64,000 bases of DNA from Hyunsoonleella ulvae. Lineage in GTDB: Bacteria > Bacteroidota > Bacteroidia > Flavobacteriales > Flavobacteriaceae. The stretch covers positions 1-64,000 of the forward strand of contig NZ_JAEPJQ010000003.1 in the NCBI RefSeq assembly GCF_016827605.1, given 5' to 3'. Below the pieces are notes generated by a model that did not search any database, was not told where the DNA came from, and saw only the letters and a list, made by a program, of their open reading frames with translations. The first letter of the stretch is position 1; every line of letters starts with the position of its first letter. Positions 9,008 through 18,533 of this stretch are shown piece after piece. A program made the translations under genes and the position numbers.

Positions 9008-9223
9008 GAGCTTATATGAGTTAATAAATAGTTAAAACATTTATGATTAAGATTTAGTGATATGGGTTTTATCGATAAAAGACAAACTAGAATTGCATTT
9101 CGTCGATTTTTTATGTTTTTAATCGTGTTTTTTGAAAAAAAATAAGATATTAGTTGTCCCAAATCAACCAGATTAAAAAATAGATTTTTCTCAAATCTAT
9201 CATAAACTTAAAATTCTCATGAT

Positions 9224-9346
9224 ATGGCAACAGATCTATCTGAACAACCTACGAAAAGGGAAAGTAAATTTAAGGAAACTTTGAGCGAACAAATACGGTT
9301 TGTAAAAGGATTTCTTTACTTAACCAAGAAAATATTTATGCTTTAA
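9224..9346 (+). CDS. Orphan 40-residue ORF
   Basis: In the 453-base gap between two minus-strand genes lies a short plus-strand frame that starts MATDLSEQPTKRESKFKETL and ends in KKIFML. The amphipathic, charged composition looks protein-like, but I recognise no family. It could be the remnant of a longer gene cut short at TAA. It is followed by a hairpin terminator on the same strand (9378-9429), which supports transcription in this direction. Apart from this ORF and the terminator I see nothing else in the gap. Confidence 0.35.
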   Translation: MATDLSEQPTKRESKFKETLSEQIRFVKGFLYLTKKIFML

Positions 9347-9377
9347 TCGAAAAAGAGGGATAAGCTTAAATGTTATT

Positions 9378-9429
9378 AATCTTGCATAGAATCTACTGCT
9401 ATTTAGATTTTAAGCAAGATTTTCTTTTT
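9378..9429 (+). terminator. Hairpin terminator between the small ORF and the ABC gene
   Basis: Outer arms AATCTTGC (9378-9385) and GCAAGATT (9414-9421) enclose inner arms AATCTA and TAGATT, followed by a T-rich run. It terminates plus-strand transcription. It abuts the 3' end of the minus-strand ABC gene and may act both ways. Confidence 0.55.
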
Positions 9430-11101
9430 ACATCCCTTTTGGAATCGCATCAATTAACTTTTTTGTGTAAGCCTTTTTAGGGTTAGCATAAATACGATCT
9501 GCATCTCCTAGTTCTTCAATTTTTCCCTTGTTCATAACCAAGAGCTGATCTGCCATGTACTTTACCACTGCCAAATCATGTGATATGAAAATATAGGTAA
9601 ATCCAAAATCAGTTTTAAGCTCATTAAGGAGGTTTAAAACTTGTGCTTGCACAGAAATATCCAAGGCAGACACAGATTCATCACAAACAATTAATTTTGG
9701 TTGCAAAGCAATGGTTCTAGCAATACCGATACGTTGACGCTGACCACCAGAAAATTCATGGGGATATCTGTTAACGTGGGCTTCGGATAAACCAACACGT
9801 TCTAAAATTTCAATCACTTTGGCCTTACGCTCATCATCTGTTGCGTAAAGTTTATGAACCTGCATAGGTTCTAGTATCGCTTTGCCTACGGAGATTCTGG
9901 GATTTAATGAAGCAAAAGGATCTTGAAATATTATTTGAATATCTTTTCTCAACGCCCTGGTTTCAGTAGAAGATAGCTTGGTTATATCTACGCCTTTATA
10001 ATTAATAATACCCGATGTTGCTTTATCCAATTGTAAAATAGCATTACCTAAAGTAGATTTTCCACAACCAGACTCGCCTACCAAACCTAAGGTTTCCCCT
10101 TCGTACAATTTAAAGCTTACACCATTAACAGCCTTAAAGGATTCTGGTTTAGAAAACCATCCTGATTTAGATACATATTCTTTTTCTACATCTATAACTT
10201 CTAATAAGGGGGGTTGGCTGTACAATTGCTCATGCGCTTTTTTGCGGTCTGAGGGTAATATAATTTCAGACTTTAAAGTATCATTCAAAACATCTTTAAT
10301 AGTTGGTAATACTTTTAAGCGCTCATTTAAAGAAGGTCTGGAATTGATTAGTGCTCTAGTGTAATCGTTTTTAGGATGTTTAAAAATATCTTCAATACTT
10401 CCTGTTTCAACAATCTTACCCTTATACATAACCAAAACCCTATCAGCTATCTCTGAAATCAAAGCCAAATCGTGGGTAATGAATATGATGCTCATTTTGG
10501 TCTCTGCCTGTAGCTCTTTTAAGAGACTAATAATTTCTTTTTGAACAGTAACATCTAAAGCTGTAGTGGGTTCATCAGCAATTAAAATATCTGGTTTACA
10601 AGCAATGGCCATGGCAATCATTACCCGTTGTTTTTGCCCTCCAGAAATCTCATGAGGATAAGCTTTAAAAACACGTTCAATATCTGGAAGTCTAACTTTT
10701 TCAAATAAAGACAATGTTTCAATCTTAGCCTCTTTTTTAGATAGGTTTGTGTGTTGCAATAAGATTTCTAATACTTGTTTGCCACAGGTCATAGATGGAT
10801 TTAAAGAACTCATAGGCTCTTGAAAAATCATTGCTATTTTGAGGCCTCTTATATTTTGAAACGCTTTATTGGTAAGCTGTGTTATATCAATAGCATTATA
10901 AATAATACTTCCATTCGAAATTTTGGAAATCCGTTTAGGGAGTAACCCTAAAATAGCTAAAGAGGAAACAGATTTTCCAGAACCAGATTCTCCCACAATA
11001 CCTAATATTTCATTTTCATTTAAATCATACGAAATATTATGGATAACGTGTGTATTGTTAAAAGCAATGGAGAGGTGTTTTACAGATAAAATAGGTGTCA
11101 T
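9428..11101 (-). CDS. ABC transporter, two fused ATPase domains (oligopeptide/dipeptide type)
   Basis: A 557-residue protein made of two complete ABC ATPases, like DppD-DppF or YejF fusions that energise peptide or nickel uptake. Domain 1 has Walker A GESGSGKS (37-44), signature SGGQKQRV and Walker [13 protein letters not shown]. Domain 2 has Walker [10 protein letters not shown] (about residue 340), signature SGGQRQRI and Walker [13 protein letters not shown]. The oligopeptide-type extension after domain 1 is present ([14 protein letters not shown]). No permease or binding-protein gene is nearby, so the membrane partners must be encoded elsewhere. The substrate is inferred from family only. 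Confidence 0.9.
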   Translation of the reverse strand: MTPILSVKHLSIAFNNTHVIHNISYDLNENEILGIVGESGSGKSVSSLAILGLLPKRISKISNGSIIYNAIDITQLTNKAFQNIRGLKIAMIFQEPMSSLNPSMTCGKQVLEILLQHTNLSKKEAKIETLSLFEKVRLPDIERVFKAYPHEISGGQKQRVMIAMAIACKPDILIADEPTTALDVTVQKEIISLLKELQAETKMSIIFITHDLALISEIADRVLVMYKGKIVETGSIEDIFKHPKNDYTRALINSRPSLNERLKVLPTIKDVLNDTLKSEIILPSDRKKAHEQLYSQPPLLEVIDVEKEYVSKSGWFSKPESFKAVNGVSFKLYEGETLGLVGESGCGKSTLGNAILQLDKATSGIINYKGVDITKLSSTETRALRKDIQIIFQDPFASLNPRISVGKAILEPMQVHKLYATDDERKAKVIEILERVGLSEAHVNRYPHEFSGGQRQRIGIARTIALQPKLIVCDESVSALDISVQAQVLNLLNELKTDFGFTYIFISHDLAVVKYMADQLLVMNKGKIEELGDADRIYANPKKAYTKKLIDAIPKGM

Positions 11102-11120
11102 GCATCAAGAACAGTATTTT

Positions 11121-11128
11121 CAAATATA
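11121..11128 (-). promoter_or_regulatory. Candidate -7 box for the dual-ATPase ABC gene
   Basis: TATATTTG on the minus strand fits TAnnTTTG, 20 bases before the start codon at 11101. Confidence 0.4.
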
Positions 11129-11310
11129 CTAAATAGAAGTTTTATACTATAGTTTGTGTGAGCAGACATGCTAATGTAGGTTTTTTCTTAATCAAGAATA
11201 TGGCTTTCCCATAAAATGATTAAATCCCTTTAAATCAATGAATAAAGAGATTGTTTTTTTGAAAAAAAATAGTACTTTAAACATGAAAATTAATTTTTAA
11301 CCAACCCCCT

Positions 11311-14300
11311 ATGAGAAAAATTACCTTTACCTTATTAGTGCTTTTCAATGTGCTTTTTATTTGCTCACAAGAAAAGCAAACTCCAAAAAGAATTTCAATT
11401 GCCAACCCTTCTCAATTTACATTACAGAAAATTCAGAAAGCAGGTATAGATTTAACATGTGGCCCTAGATTTATCAACAATAACTTAGAATTAGAACTTA
11501 GTTATGCGGAATTATTAGAGCTACAAAAAAGCGGTATCTATTATCAAGTTTTAATAGATGATTTAACCAAATACTATAGTGATAGAAATACCTTTGAGTT
11601 ACCAATAGCAAAAAACACTTTAAGAAGTTTAAAGAAAAAACCAAAAAAACAGATTGGTGGTTCTACCACTCAAAAAAGTTTGAGTTTACAGAATATCTTA
11701 GTTGGTAATCCTACACAACATGACGAATGCGAGGAAATAAACTGGCCAGTGCCCACAAACTTTCAATTAGGGAGTATGGGAGGTTGCTTAACAGTAAGCG
11801 AAACCCTAGCTCAATTAGATTTGATGCGTAGCTTGTATCCAAATCTTATATCTGTAAAAACAGATGCTTCTCCTTCTGGTCAGACTACTCATGGTAACTC
11901 TACCGGGGGTACTACATGGCCAGGACAAACCGTATATTATGTTAGGATATCTGATAATCCAGATGTCGATGAATCTAATGAGCCAGAAACTTTAATAACA
12001 GGTATGATTCATGCCAGAGAAGTTAATAGCTTAATGAATATTATGTACTTTATGTGGTACATACTTGAAAATTATAACAGTGACCCTTTCATCAAGAATG
12101 TGGTTGATAATCAAGAGCTGTACTTTATACCGATAATTAATCCTGATGGATTGCGTTGGAATGAAGTTATTGCACCTAACGGAGGAGGTTTACAACGAAA
12201 AAATCTTAGGCCAGGTGTTGCAGATAACGGTACAACAGGGACGTCAAATAATGTTAGGGGCATTGATTTGAATAGAAACTTCAACTACTATTGGGGTATC
12301 GACAATTCTGGGTCATCTCCAACTGAGAGTAGTAATACGTACAGAGGGCCGTCTGCAGGTTCAGAGCCTGAAACCCAAATAGTTCAAGATTTCGTGGCGC
12401 TTCATGATTTTAAAGTGGGGGTAAATCATCATTCTGGATTAAATTCGATAGTAACATCGTCTTATAATGGAAGCCTCACAGCTGCGGATTCTGGTCGCGA
12501 GGATGAATACGCTAAAATATGTCATGATTTAACACATTACAATAGATATATTTATGGATCTGCACCAAATACACTAACATCTGCAAACGGAGATGCAAAC
12601 GATTGGATGCTTGGTGGCCCTGCAGTGACTTCGGGAGGACAAACCAGTTCTGGTTCAGGAAAAGATATTTTGGCTTTTGCTCCTGAAAATGGAGATGACT
12701 TTTGGCCAGCACCTTCACAAATTACACCAATTGCTCAAAATGCCATGCGCATGAATTTCCTTTCTGTGCTATATTCTGGGAAATTTGCAAAATTACACGA
12801 CCTTAATCTTAGTGCAATTTCCTCAACTTCTGGAGATTTAACCTTTGGGGTGGAGTACTTAGGTAAAACCTATGATGATATTACATTAACAGTTGCACCT
12901 GTGTCCTCGAACATTACCTCAATAACATCGCCATCAACACAAACAGGGTGGACTAAATTAGAGCAAAGAAATTTAACAGTACCTTACACTTTAGATGCCG
13001 GCATACAACCTAATGATGAAATTGAATTTCAAGTTACCTTAAGTAATAATGATTTTGTGCTCTACCAGGCTAACTACGTTAAGTATTATCAAGCAAGTGT
13101 GTTATTTGCGGATGATCCAGATGTTACAGGAACCTCTAATTGGACAACCTCAGGAGGTAGCTGGGGAACAACAACAGATGCCTATTCTGGTTCTGCTGCA
13201 ATTACTGATTCGCCATCAGGTGCTTACAGTGATAATGAGAATAAAACCATTACATTAAATTCAACAATCGATTTATCAGTGACATCGCAAGCATTGGTTC
13301 AGTATTATGCAAAATGGGATTTGGAGCGTAATTATGATTTGGTACAAATAGAGGCAAGTACCAATGGAGGAGGTAGTTGGACAGCCTTATGCGGTAATTA
13401 TAATAAACCAGCAGCTGGTTTTGATACAAACTTTCATTTGAACAAAAACACCTCTACCTTTAGGAATCACCAGTCCACAAACGGAGATATTGTTTACGAT
13501 GGTGATACTATGGACAAATGGGTAATGGAAGAGATTTATATCAATGCCACTGAAAACACATTTTTGTTGGGACAGAGTAATGTGCAAATTCGTTTTAGGC
13601 TTAAAAGTGATAGCTTAAATAGAGAGGATGATTTAACAACCACCTTTGATGGATTTTCTTTTGATGATTTTAGGGTAATTAGCATTCAAACTCCTTGTGT
13701 GTTATCTGTACCAACTTCAGTTACTGCAGATAATGTTACGGTAACAGCTGCTACTATTACTTGGGATAACATTCCTTCTGCAACTTATGATTTAAGATAT
13801 CGTGATATTGGTAATTCTAATTGGACAGATGTTAATGGGCTAACTGTACCCACAACAGATTTAACAGGTTTGGTGGCGAGCACTGATTATGAGGTGCAAG
13901 TAAGAAGCCTTTGTGGAACAAATACATCAAGTTACAGTGCATCTACTAATTTTACTACGAATGATTTTGTCGCTTGTACAGGTACAACCATTAATGTATT
14001 TCCTTATGCTGAAGGGTTTGAAGGATCAATTGGGGATTGGAGTCAGTCATCAGCAGATGATTTAGACTGGTTAGTAAACTCAGGAACCACACCATCTGCA
14101 GATACGGGGCCATCAGCTGCAATAGAAGGCTCTAGTTATATCTATGTTGAAGCCTCAACAGAAGGAACTGGCTTCCCTGACAAACGCGCAATTATAAGCT
14201 CGCCTTGTTTAGATCTGTCAGGAATGGTTCAAGCTACTTTTAGTTTTCAATACCATATGTTTGGAGCTGCAGATATGGGGACAATAGATTTAGAGATTAG

Positions 14301-17300
14301 CAACGATAATGGTACTAATTGGACGAGTCTTTGGAGCCAATCTGGAAATCAAGGTAACTCATGGTTACCTGTTGATGTTAACTTAGATGCTTATGTAGGA
14401 GGAAGTGTTCAGTTAAGATTTAATAGGTTTGTGGGTAGTACATGGCAAGCTGATATAGCCATTGATGCTATTAGCGTTACAGTATTTGACGGAGTAGATA
14501 CTACACCTCCAGTAATAACTTTAAATGGAGATGCTGCAGTTGATGTTATAATAGGAAATACCTATAATGATGAGGGAGCAACTGCTACAGATAACATAGA
14601 TGGTGATATAACAAGCAATATTGTGGTCGGAGGGGATACTGTAGATAGTAATACCTTAGGGAGCTATGTAATAACTTATGATGTAAGTGACGTAGCAGGA
14701 AATGCAGCAACCCAAGTAACTAGAACGGTAAATGTTATAGAAGCAGTGCCAGGATGTTCAGGAGGTATAACTACGTATCCTTATGCACAGGGATTTGAAG
14801 GTAGTATTGGAGATTGGAGTCAGTCATCGGCCGATGATTTAGATTGGTTGGTAAATTCAGGAAATACACAATCGAACAACACGGGACCATCTGGGGCTGT
14901 TGAAGGTAGTAGTTACATATATGTTGAAGCATCAGGTAATAATACTGGGTACCCTAGTAAGAGAGCGATCATTACTTCCCCTTGTTTTGATTTGTCAAGT
15001 GCTAGTGCAGCAAATTTCAGTTTTCAATATCATATGTTTGGTGTTGCAGATATGGGAAGTGTTGATTTAGAAATAAGTAATGATGATGGAGTATCTTGGG
15101 TAAGCCTCTGGAATCAAACAGTAAATCAAGGAGATACGTGGTTGTTGGTAAATATAGACCTAGGTAGTTATGTTGGAGGAAGTGTTCAATTGAGATTTAA
15201 TAGGTTAACAGGAGACACTTGGAGAGCTGATGTTGCTATTGATGATGTTAATCTTACTGCAGTAGAGGAAGATACCACCGCTCCAGTAATTACCCTAAAC
15301 GGCAATGCTACGATAGATTTAAACGTAGGGGATACTTACACAGAAGAAGGCGCGACTGCGAGCGATAATATTGATGGGGACATCACAGCGAACATCGTTA
15401 TCGGTGGCGATGTGGTGGACACGAATACTGCTGGCACGTACATAGTAACCTATGATGTGAGCGATGCAGCTGGCAACGCTGCCACACAAGTAACCAGGAC
15501 GGTAAACGTGATACCAGATACCACCGCTCCGGTCATAACCCTAAATGGCAGTGCCACTGTTGATTTAAACGTAGGGGACACCTACACAGAAGAAGGCGCC
15601 ACGGCAACCGATAATATAGATGGTAACATCACGGCGAACATCGTCATTGGCGGCGATGTAGTGGACACCAATACTGCTGGCACGTATATAGTGACCTATG
15701 ATGTAAGCGATGCAGCTGGCAACGCAGCCACACAGGTAACCAGAACGGTAAACGTGATACCAGATACCACTGCTCCAGTAATTACACTCAATGGCAGTGC
15801 CACGTTAGATTTAAATATTGGCGGTATTTATACAGAGGAGGGAGCTACAGCAAGCGATAATATAGATGGGGACATCACGGCAAACATCGTTATCGGTGGC
15901 GATGTAGTGGACACCAATACAGCGGGCACGTACATAGTGACCTATGATGTGAGCGATGAAGCGGGCAACGCGGCAACACAAGTAACCAGAACGGTAAACG
16001 TGATACCAGATACCACTGCTCCAGTAATTACACTCAATGGCAGTGCCACGTTAGATTTAAATATTGGCGGTATTTATACAGAGGAGGGAGCTACAGCAAG
16101 CGATAATATAGATGGGGACATCACGGCAAACATCGTTATCGGTGGCGATGTAGTGGACACCAATACAGCGGGCACGTACATAGTGACCTATGATGTGAGC
16201 GATGAAGCGGGCAACGCGGCAACACAAGTAACCAGAACGGTAAACGTAATACCAGATACCACCGCTCCAGTAATTACCCTAAACGGCAATGCTACGATAG
16301 ATTTAAACGTAGGCGATACCTACACGGAAGAAGGCGCCACGGCGACAGATGATTTAGATGGGGACATAACCGCAAACATCGTCATTGGTGGCGATGTAGT
16401 GGACACCAATACAGCTGGTACGTACATAGTAACCTATGATGTAAGCGACGCAGCGGGCAACACGGCGACACAGGTAACCAGAACGGTAAACGTGATACCA
16501 GATACTACCGCTCCAGTAATTACCCTTAACGGCAATGCCACGATAGATTTGAATGTAGGCGATACCTATACAGAAGAAGGCGCCACGGCAAGCGATAATA
16601 TAGATGGGGACATCACGGCGAACATCGTCATCGGTGGCGATGTAGTGGACACCAATACAGCTGGCACGTATATAGTGACCTATGATGTAAGCGATGCAGC
16701 GGGCAACGCAGCCACACAGGTAACCAGAACGGTAAACGTGATACCAGATACTACCGCTCCAGTAATTACCCTTAACGGCAATGCCACGATAGATTTGAAT
16801 GTAGGCGATACCTATACAGAAGAAGGCGCCACGGCAAGCGATAATATAGATGGTGACATCACGGCGAACATCGTCATCGGTGGCGATGTGGTGGACACCA
16901 ATACTGCTGGTACGTACATAGTGACCTATGATGTAAGCGATGCAGCGGGCAATGCCGCCGCACAAGTAAGCAGAACGGTAAATGTAAATAGTATACCTAC
17001 AGATGTGGTTATACACCAAGGCTTTTTTGAAACAGCGCTTGATGGTTGGATCGACGGAGGAACTGACTGTGCGCGAGTATCAGACTCAAGGTCGTATGAA
17101 GGTAGTTTCTCGATTAGAATCCGTGATAATTCTGGAACAGCATCATCGATGACATATTCAAATGTAGATTTAACATCATTTGCTGAGGTACAAGTAGATT
17201 TTTACTTTTACGTAACTAGTATGGAAAGTAATGAGGATTTTTGGTTACGCTATTTTAATGGATCTTCATGGATCACTGTTGAGACTTGGGCTAGTGGAAT

Positions 17301-17760
17301 AGACATCAATAACAATACATTTTATAATGCAACTGTCGTTATTCCAGCATCTGTGTATAATTTTGCTTCAAATTCTGGATTTAGATTTCAATGTGATGCT
17401 TCAGGAAACAATGACCAAATTTTTGTAGATCAAGTTACAATTACTGGATTTGGATCTGCCACAGGAAGTGGTAATAGTCTTGTGAATTTAGGTAGTACTA
17501 CCAAAACAGGTATAGAAAAGAGTATTGCAGATTTCGAGGAATTTAAAGTATATCCTAACCCGGTTAAAGACGCATTCTTAAATGTTGAAGTTCCCGGAGT
17601 TTCTAACTTTAGCTATAAAGTTATGAATATGCTAGGACAAATTGTTATTGAAGGGACATCCACAGGTAAAATTAATGTTGATAGAATTGAGAGTGGAATG
17701 TATCTACTTGAAGTTAATGATGGAGATGAATTGTTGATTAAGAGGTTTATCAAAGAATAG
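11311..17760 (+). CDS. Giant secreted M14 zinc carboxypeptidase with FN3, MAM-like and DUF5011-like repeats and T9SS sorting domain
   Basis: A 2149-residue protein with an N-terminal signal peptide (ITFTLLVLFNVLFICSQ). The M14 metallocarboxypeptidase domain (about 140-500) shows zinc ligands H234-A-R-E237 and NHHSG (His373/374), the R-G-I-D-L-N-R-N-F motif, and a likely catalytic Glu459 in FAPENG. Then follow an MAM/InhA-like segment (about 600-790), a fibronectin III domain (796-885), an MAM-like domain (887-1062), one DUF5011-like repeat (1063-1145), a second MAM-like domain (1146-1320), seven tandem DUF5011-like repeats of 82 residues (1321-1894), a jelly-roll-like region (1900-2050) and a C-terminal type A T9SS signal (YPNPVKDAFLNVEV ... 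GMYLLEV). It is exported to the surface or secreted, probably to degrade peptides. Confidence 0.93.
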   Translation: MRKITFTLLVLFNVLFICSQEKQTPKRISIANPSQFTLQKIQKAGIDLTCGPRFINNNLELELSYAELLELQKSGIYYQVLIDDLTKYYSDRNTFELPIAKNTLRSLKKKPKKQIGGSTTQKSLSLQNILVGNPTQHDECEEINWPVPTNFQLGSMGGCLTVSETLAQLDLMRSLYPNLISVKTDASPSGQTTHGNSTGGTTWPGQTVYYVRISDNPDVDESNEPETLITGMIHAREVNSLMNIMYFMWYILENYNSDPFIKNVVDNQELYFIPIINPDGLRWNEVIAPNGGGLQRKNLRPGVADNGTTGTSNNVRGIDLNRNFNYYWGIDNSGSSPTESSNTYRGPSAGSEPETQIVQDFVALHDFKVGVNHHSGLNSIVTSSYNGSLTAADSGREDEYAKICHDLTHYNRYIYGSAPNTLTSANGDANDWMLGGPAVTSGGQTSSGSGKDILAFAPENGDDFWPAPSQITPIAQNAMRMNFLSVLYSGKFAKLHDLNLSAISSTSGDLTFGVEYLGKTYDDITLTVAPVSSNITSITSPSTQTGWTKLEQRNLTVPYTLDAGIQPNDEIEFQVTLSNNDFVLYQANYVKYYQASVLFADDPDVTGTSNWTTSGGSWGTTTDAYSGSAAITDSPSGAYSDNENKTITLNSTIDLSVTSQALVQYYAKWDLERNYDLVQIEASTNGGGSWTALCGNYNKPAAGFDTNFHLNKNTSTFRNHQSTNGDIVYDGDTMDKWVMEEIYINATENTFLLGQSNVQIRFRLKSDSLNREDDLTTTFDGFSFDDFRVISIQTPCVLSVPTSVTADNVTVTAATITWDNIPSATYDLRYRDIGNSNWTDVNGLTVPTTDLTGLVASTDYEVQVRSLCGTNTSSYSASTNFTTNDFVACTGTTINVFPYAEGFEGSIGDWSQSSADDLDWLVNSGTTPSADTGPSAAIEGSSYIYVEASTEGTGFPDKRAIISSPCLDLSGMVQATFSFQYHMFGAADMGTIDLEISNDNGTNWTSLWSQSGNQGNSWLPVDVNLDAYVGGSVQLRFNRFVGSTWQADIAIDAISVTVFDGVDTTPPVITLNGDAAVDVIIGNTYNDEGATATDNIDGDITSNIVVGGDTVDSNTLGSYVITYDVSDVAGNAATQVTRTVNVIEAVPGCSGGITTYPYAQGFEGSIGDWSQSSADDLDWLVNSGNTQSNNTGPSGAVEGSSYIYVEASGNNTGYPSKRAIITSPCFDLSSASAANFSFQYHMFGVADMGSVDLEISNDDGVSWVSLWNQTVNQGDTWLLVNIDLGSYVGGSVQLRFNRLTGDTWRADVAIDDVNLTAVEEDTTAPVITLNGNATIDLNVGDTYTEEGATASDNIDGDITANIVIGGDVVDTNTAGTYIVTYDVSDAAGNAATQVTRTVNVIPDTTAPVITLNGSATVDLNVGDTYTEEGATATDNIDGNITANIVIGGDVVDTNTAGTYIVTYDVSDAAGNAATQVTRTVNVIPDTTAPVITLNGSATLDLNIGGIYTEEGATASDNIDGDITANIVIGGDVVDTNTAGTYIVTYDVSDEAGNAATQVTRTVNVIPDTTAPVITLNGSATLDLNIGGIYTEEGATASDNIDGDITANIVIGGDVVDTNTAGTYIVTYDVSDEAGNAATQVTRTVNVIPDTTAPVITLNGNATIDLNVGDTYTEEGATATDDLDGDITANIVIGGDVVDTNTAGTYIVTYDVSDAAGNTATQVTRTVNVIPDTTAPVITLNGNATIDLNVGDTYTEEGATASDNIDGDITANIVIGGDVVDTNTAGTYIVTYDVSDAAGNAATQVTRTVNVIPDTTAPVITLNGNATIDLNVGDTYTEEGATASDNIDGDITANIVIGGDVVDTNTAGTYIVTYDVSDAAGNAAAQVSRTVNVNSIPTDVVIHQGFFETALDGWIDGGTDCARVSDSRSYEGSFSIRIRDNSGTASSMTYSNVDLTSFAEVQVDFYFYVTSMESNEDFWLRYFNGSSWITVETWASGIDINNNTFYNATVVIPASVYNFASNSGFRFQCDASGNNDQIFVDQVTITGFGSATGSGNSLVNLGSTTKTGIEKSIADFEEFKVYPNPVKDAFLNVEVPGVSNFSYKVMNMLGQIVIEGTSTGKINVDRIESGMYLLEVNDGDELLIKRFIKE
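15271..16992 (+). repeat. Seven tandem 246-bp repeats encoding DUF5011-like domains
   Basis: Units start at 15271, 15517, 15763, 16009, 16255, 16501 and 16747, each 82 codons long and beginning D-T-T-A-P-V-I-T-L-N. Units 3 and 4 differ at a single base (GTGATA versus GTAATA near the end). Units 6 and 7 share long identical runs. The repeats use GC-richer codons (ACG, GCG, GGC, GCC) than the flanking parts of the same gene. An earlier diverged unit lies at about 14500-14745. The near identity indicates recent unit duplication, so the copy number probably varies between strains. Confidence 0.95.
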
Positions 17761-17783
17761 CCTAAGAATTAATATTTTTTAAT

Positions 17784-17820
17784 GAAAGTCCAGATTTGAT
17801 CTTTTAAATCTGGGCTTTCT
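17784..17820. terminator. Bidirectional hairpin terminator
   Basis: The arms GAAAGTCCAGATTT and AAATCTGGGCTTTC flank an 8-base loop, with T-rich sequence on both strands. It separates the convergent carboxypeptidase and exonuclease genes. Confidence 0.7.
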
Positions 17821-18533
17821 TATACCTGTATAATTTCATCACTGTTTAATAGATTATCGCCTCGTAATCTAAGAAAAATCTGTGCTACAGCAATGGTGTC
17901 CTTTTCACAATAATCAATAATTCGGTCAATATTACCTTCCTCATAATACACACCATAAACTTCACTACCATCAATATCGTCCTTTGGAGATGGAATACCT
18001 AAAACATTAGTTAAAAGCTTTAAAGATGTGTATGTTTTATAATCGCCAAATTTCCATAGTTCTAAGGTGTCCAAGTGAGGTACTTCCCAGGGTTTTTTAC
18101 CAAAAAGGTTGAGTTTATAAGGTAATTCAATGGCATTGATAATCATACGGCGAGCAATGTAAGGAAAATCGAATTCCTTACCATTATGGGCACATAACAG
18201 ATGCTTGTTTTGACTAAAATGTGTTATTAATAAGTTTTTAAAATCCTTTAAAATAGTAATCTCATCGCCATAAAACGAGGTTACCCTAAACATACGTCTT
18301 TGTCCTTGAAATTTAAAATAACCCACCGAAATGCAAATAATTTTTCCGAATTCCGCCCAAATTCCTGCTCTATCGTAGAACGCTTCAGGAGTAAATTCAT
18401 CTTTACGTTGGTATTGCGATTTTTGTTCCCAAAGTGTTTGTTTTGTTGTATCTAAATCAGAAAAACTTTGGGTTTCAGGAACAGTTTCAATGTCCAGAAA
18501 TAAGATGTCTTCAAGGTTTAATTTCGAAATCAT
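17820..18533 (-). CDS. DEDD-type 3'-5' exonuclease (PolB-exonuclease-like)
   Basis: A 237-residue ribonuclease-H-fold protein. Exo motif I is FLDIET with Asp14 and Glu16. Motif II is in AHNGKEFDFPYIARRM. Motif III is in YCEKDT, the YxxxD-like arrangement of DEDDy exonucleases. It matches the predicted 3'-5' exonuclease family related to the proofreading domain of family B polymerases and lacks any polymerase domain. Its start overlaps the end of the serine hydrolase gene by 4 bases (ATGA junction), so the two are co-transcribed. The nucleic-acid substrate is not known. Confidence 0.85.
   Translation of the reverse strand: MISKLNLEDILFLDIETVPETQSFSDLDTTKQTLWEQKSQYQRKDEFTPEAFYDRAGIWAEFGKIICISVGYFKFQGQRRMFRVTSFYGDEITILKDFKNLLITHFSQNKHLLCAHNGKEFDFPYIARRMIINAIELPYKLNLFGKKPWEVPHLDTLELWKFGDYKTYTSLKLLTNVLGIPSPKDDIDGSEVYGVYYEEGNIDRIIDYCEKDTIAVAQIFLRLRGDNLLNSDEIIQV

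Noticed and set aside
8971-9162. A 63-codon frame upstream of aacS on the minus strand.
   Set aside because: It covers the aacS promoter region, has low-complexity composition, and overlaps the aacS start.
15271-16992. CRISPR-like array because of regular repeats.
   Set aside because: The units are 246 bases, coding, contiguous, and have no unique spacers.
16354-17019. A 221-codon open frame on the minus strand inside the carboxypeptidase repeats.
   Set aside because: It is antisense to the tandem 82-codon repeats, and its protein is itself repetitive (YIIGHYVRTS and similar), so it follows from repeat composition and codon use. No start or ribosome-site signal is seen.
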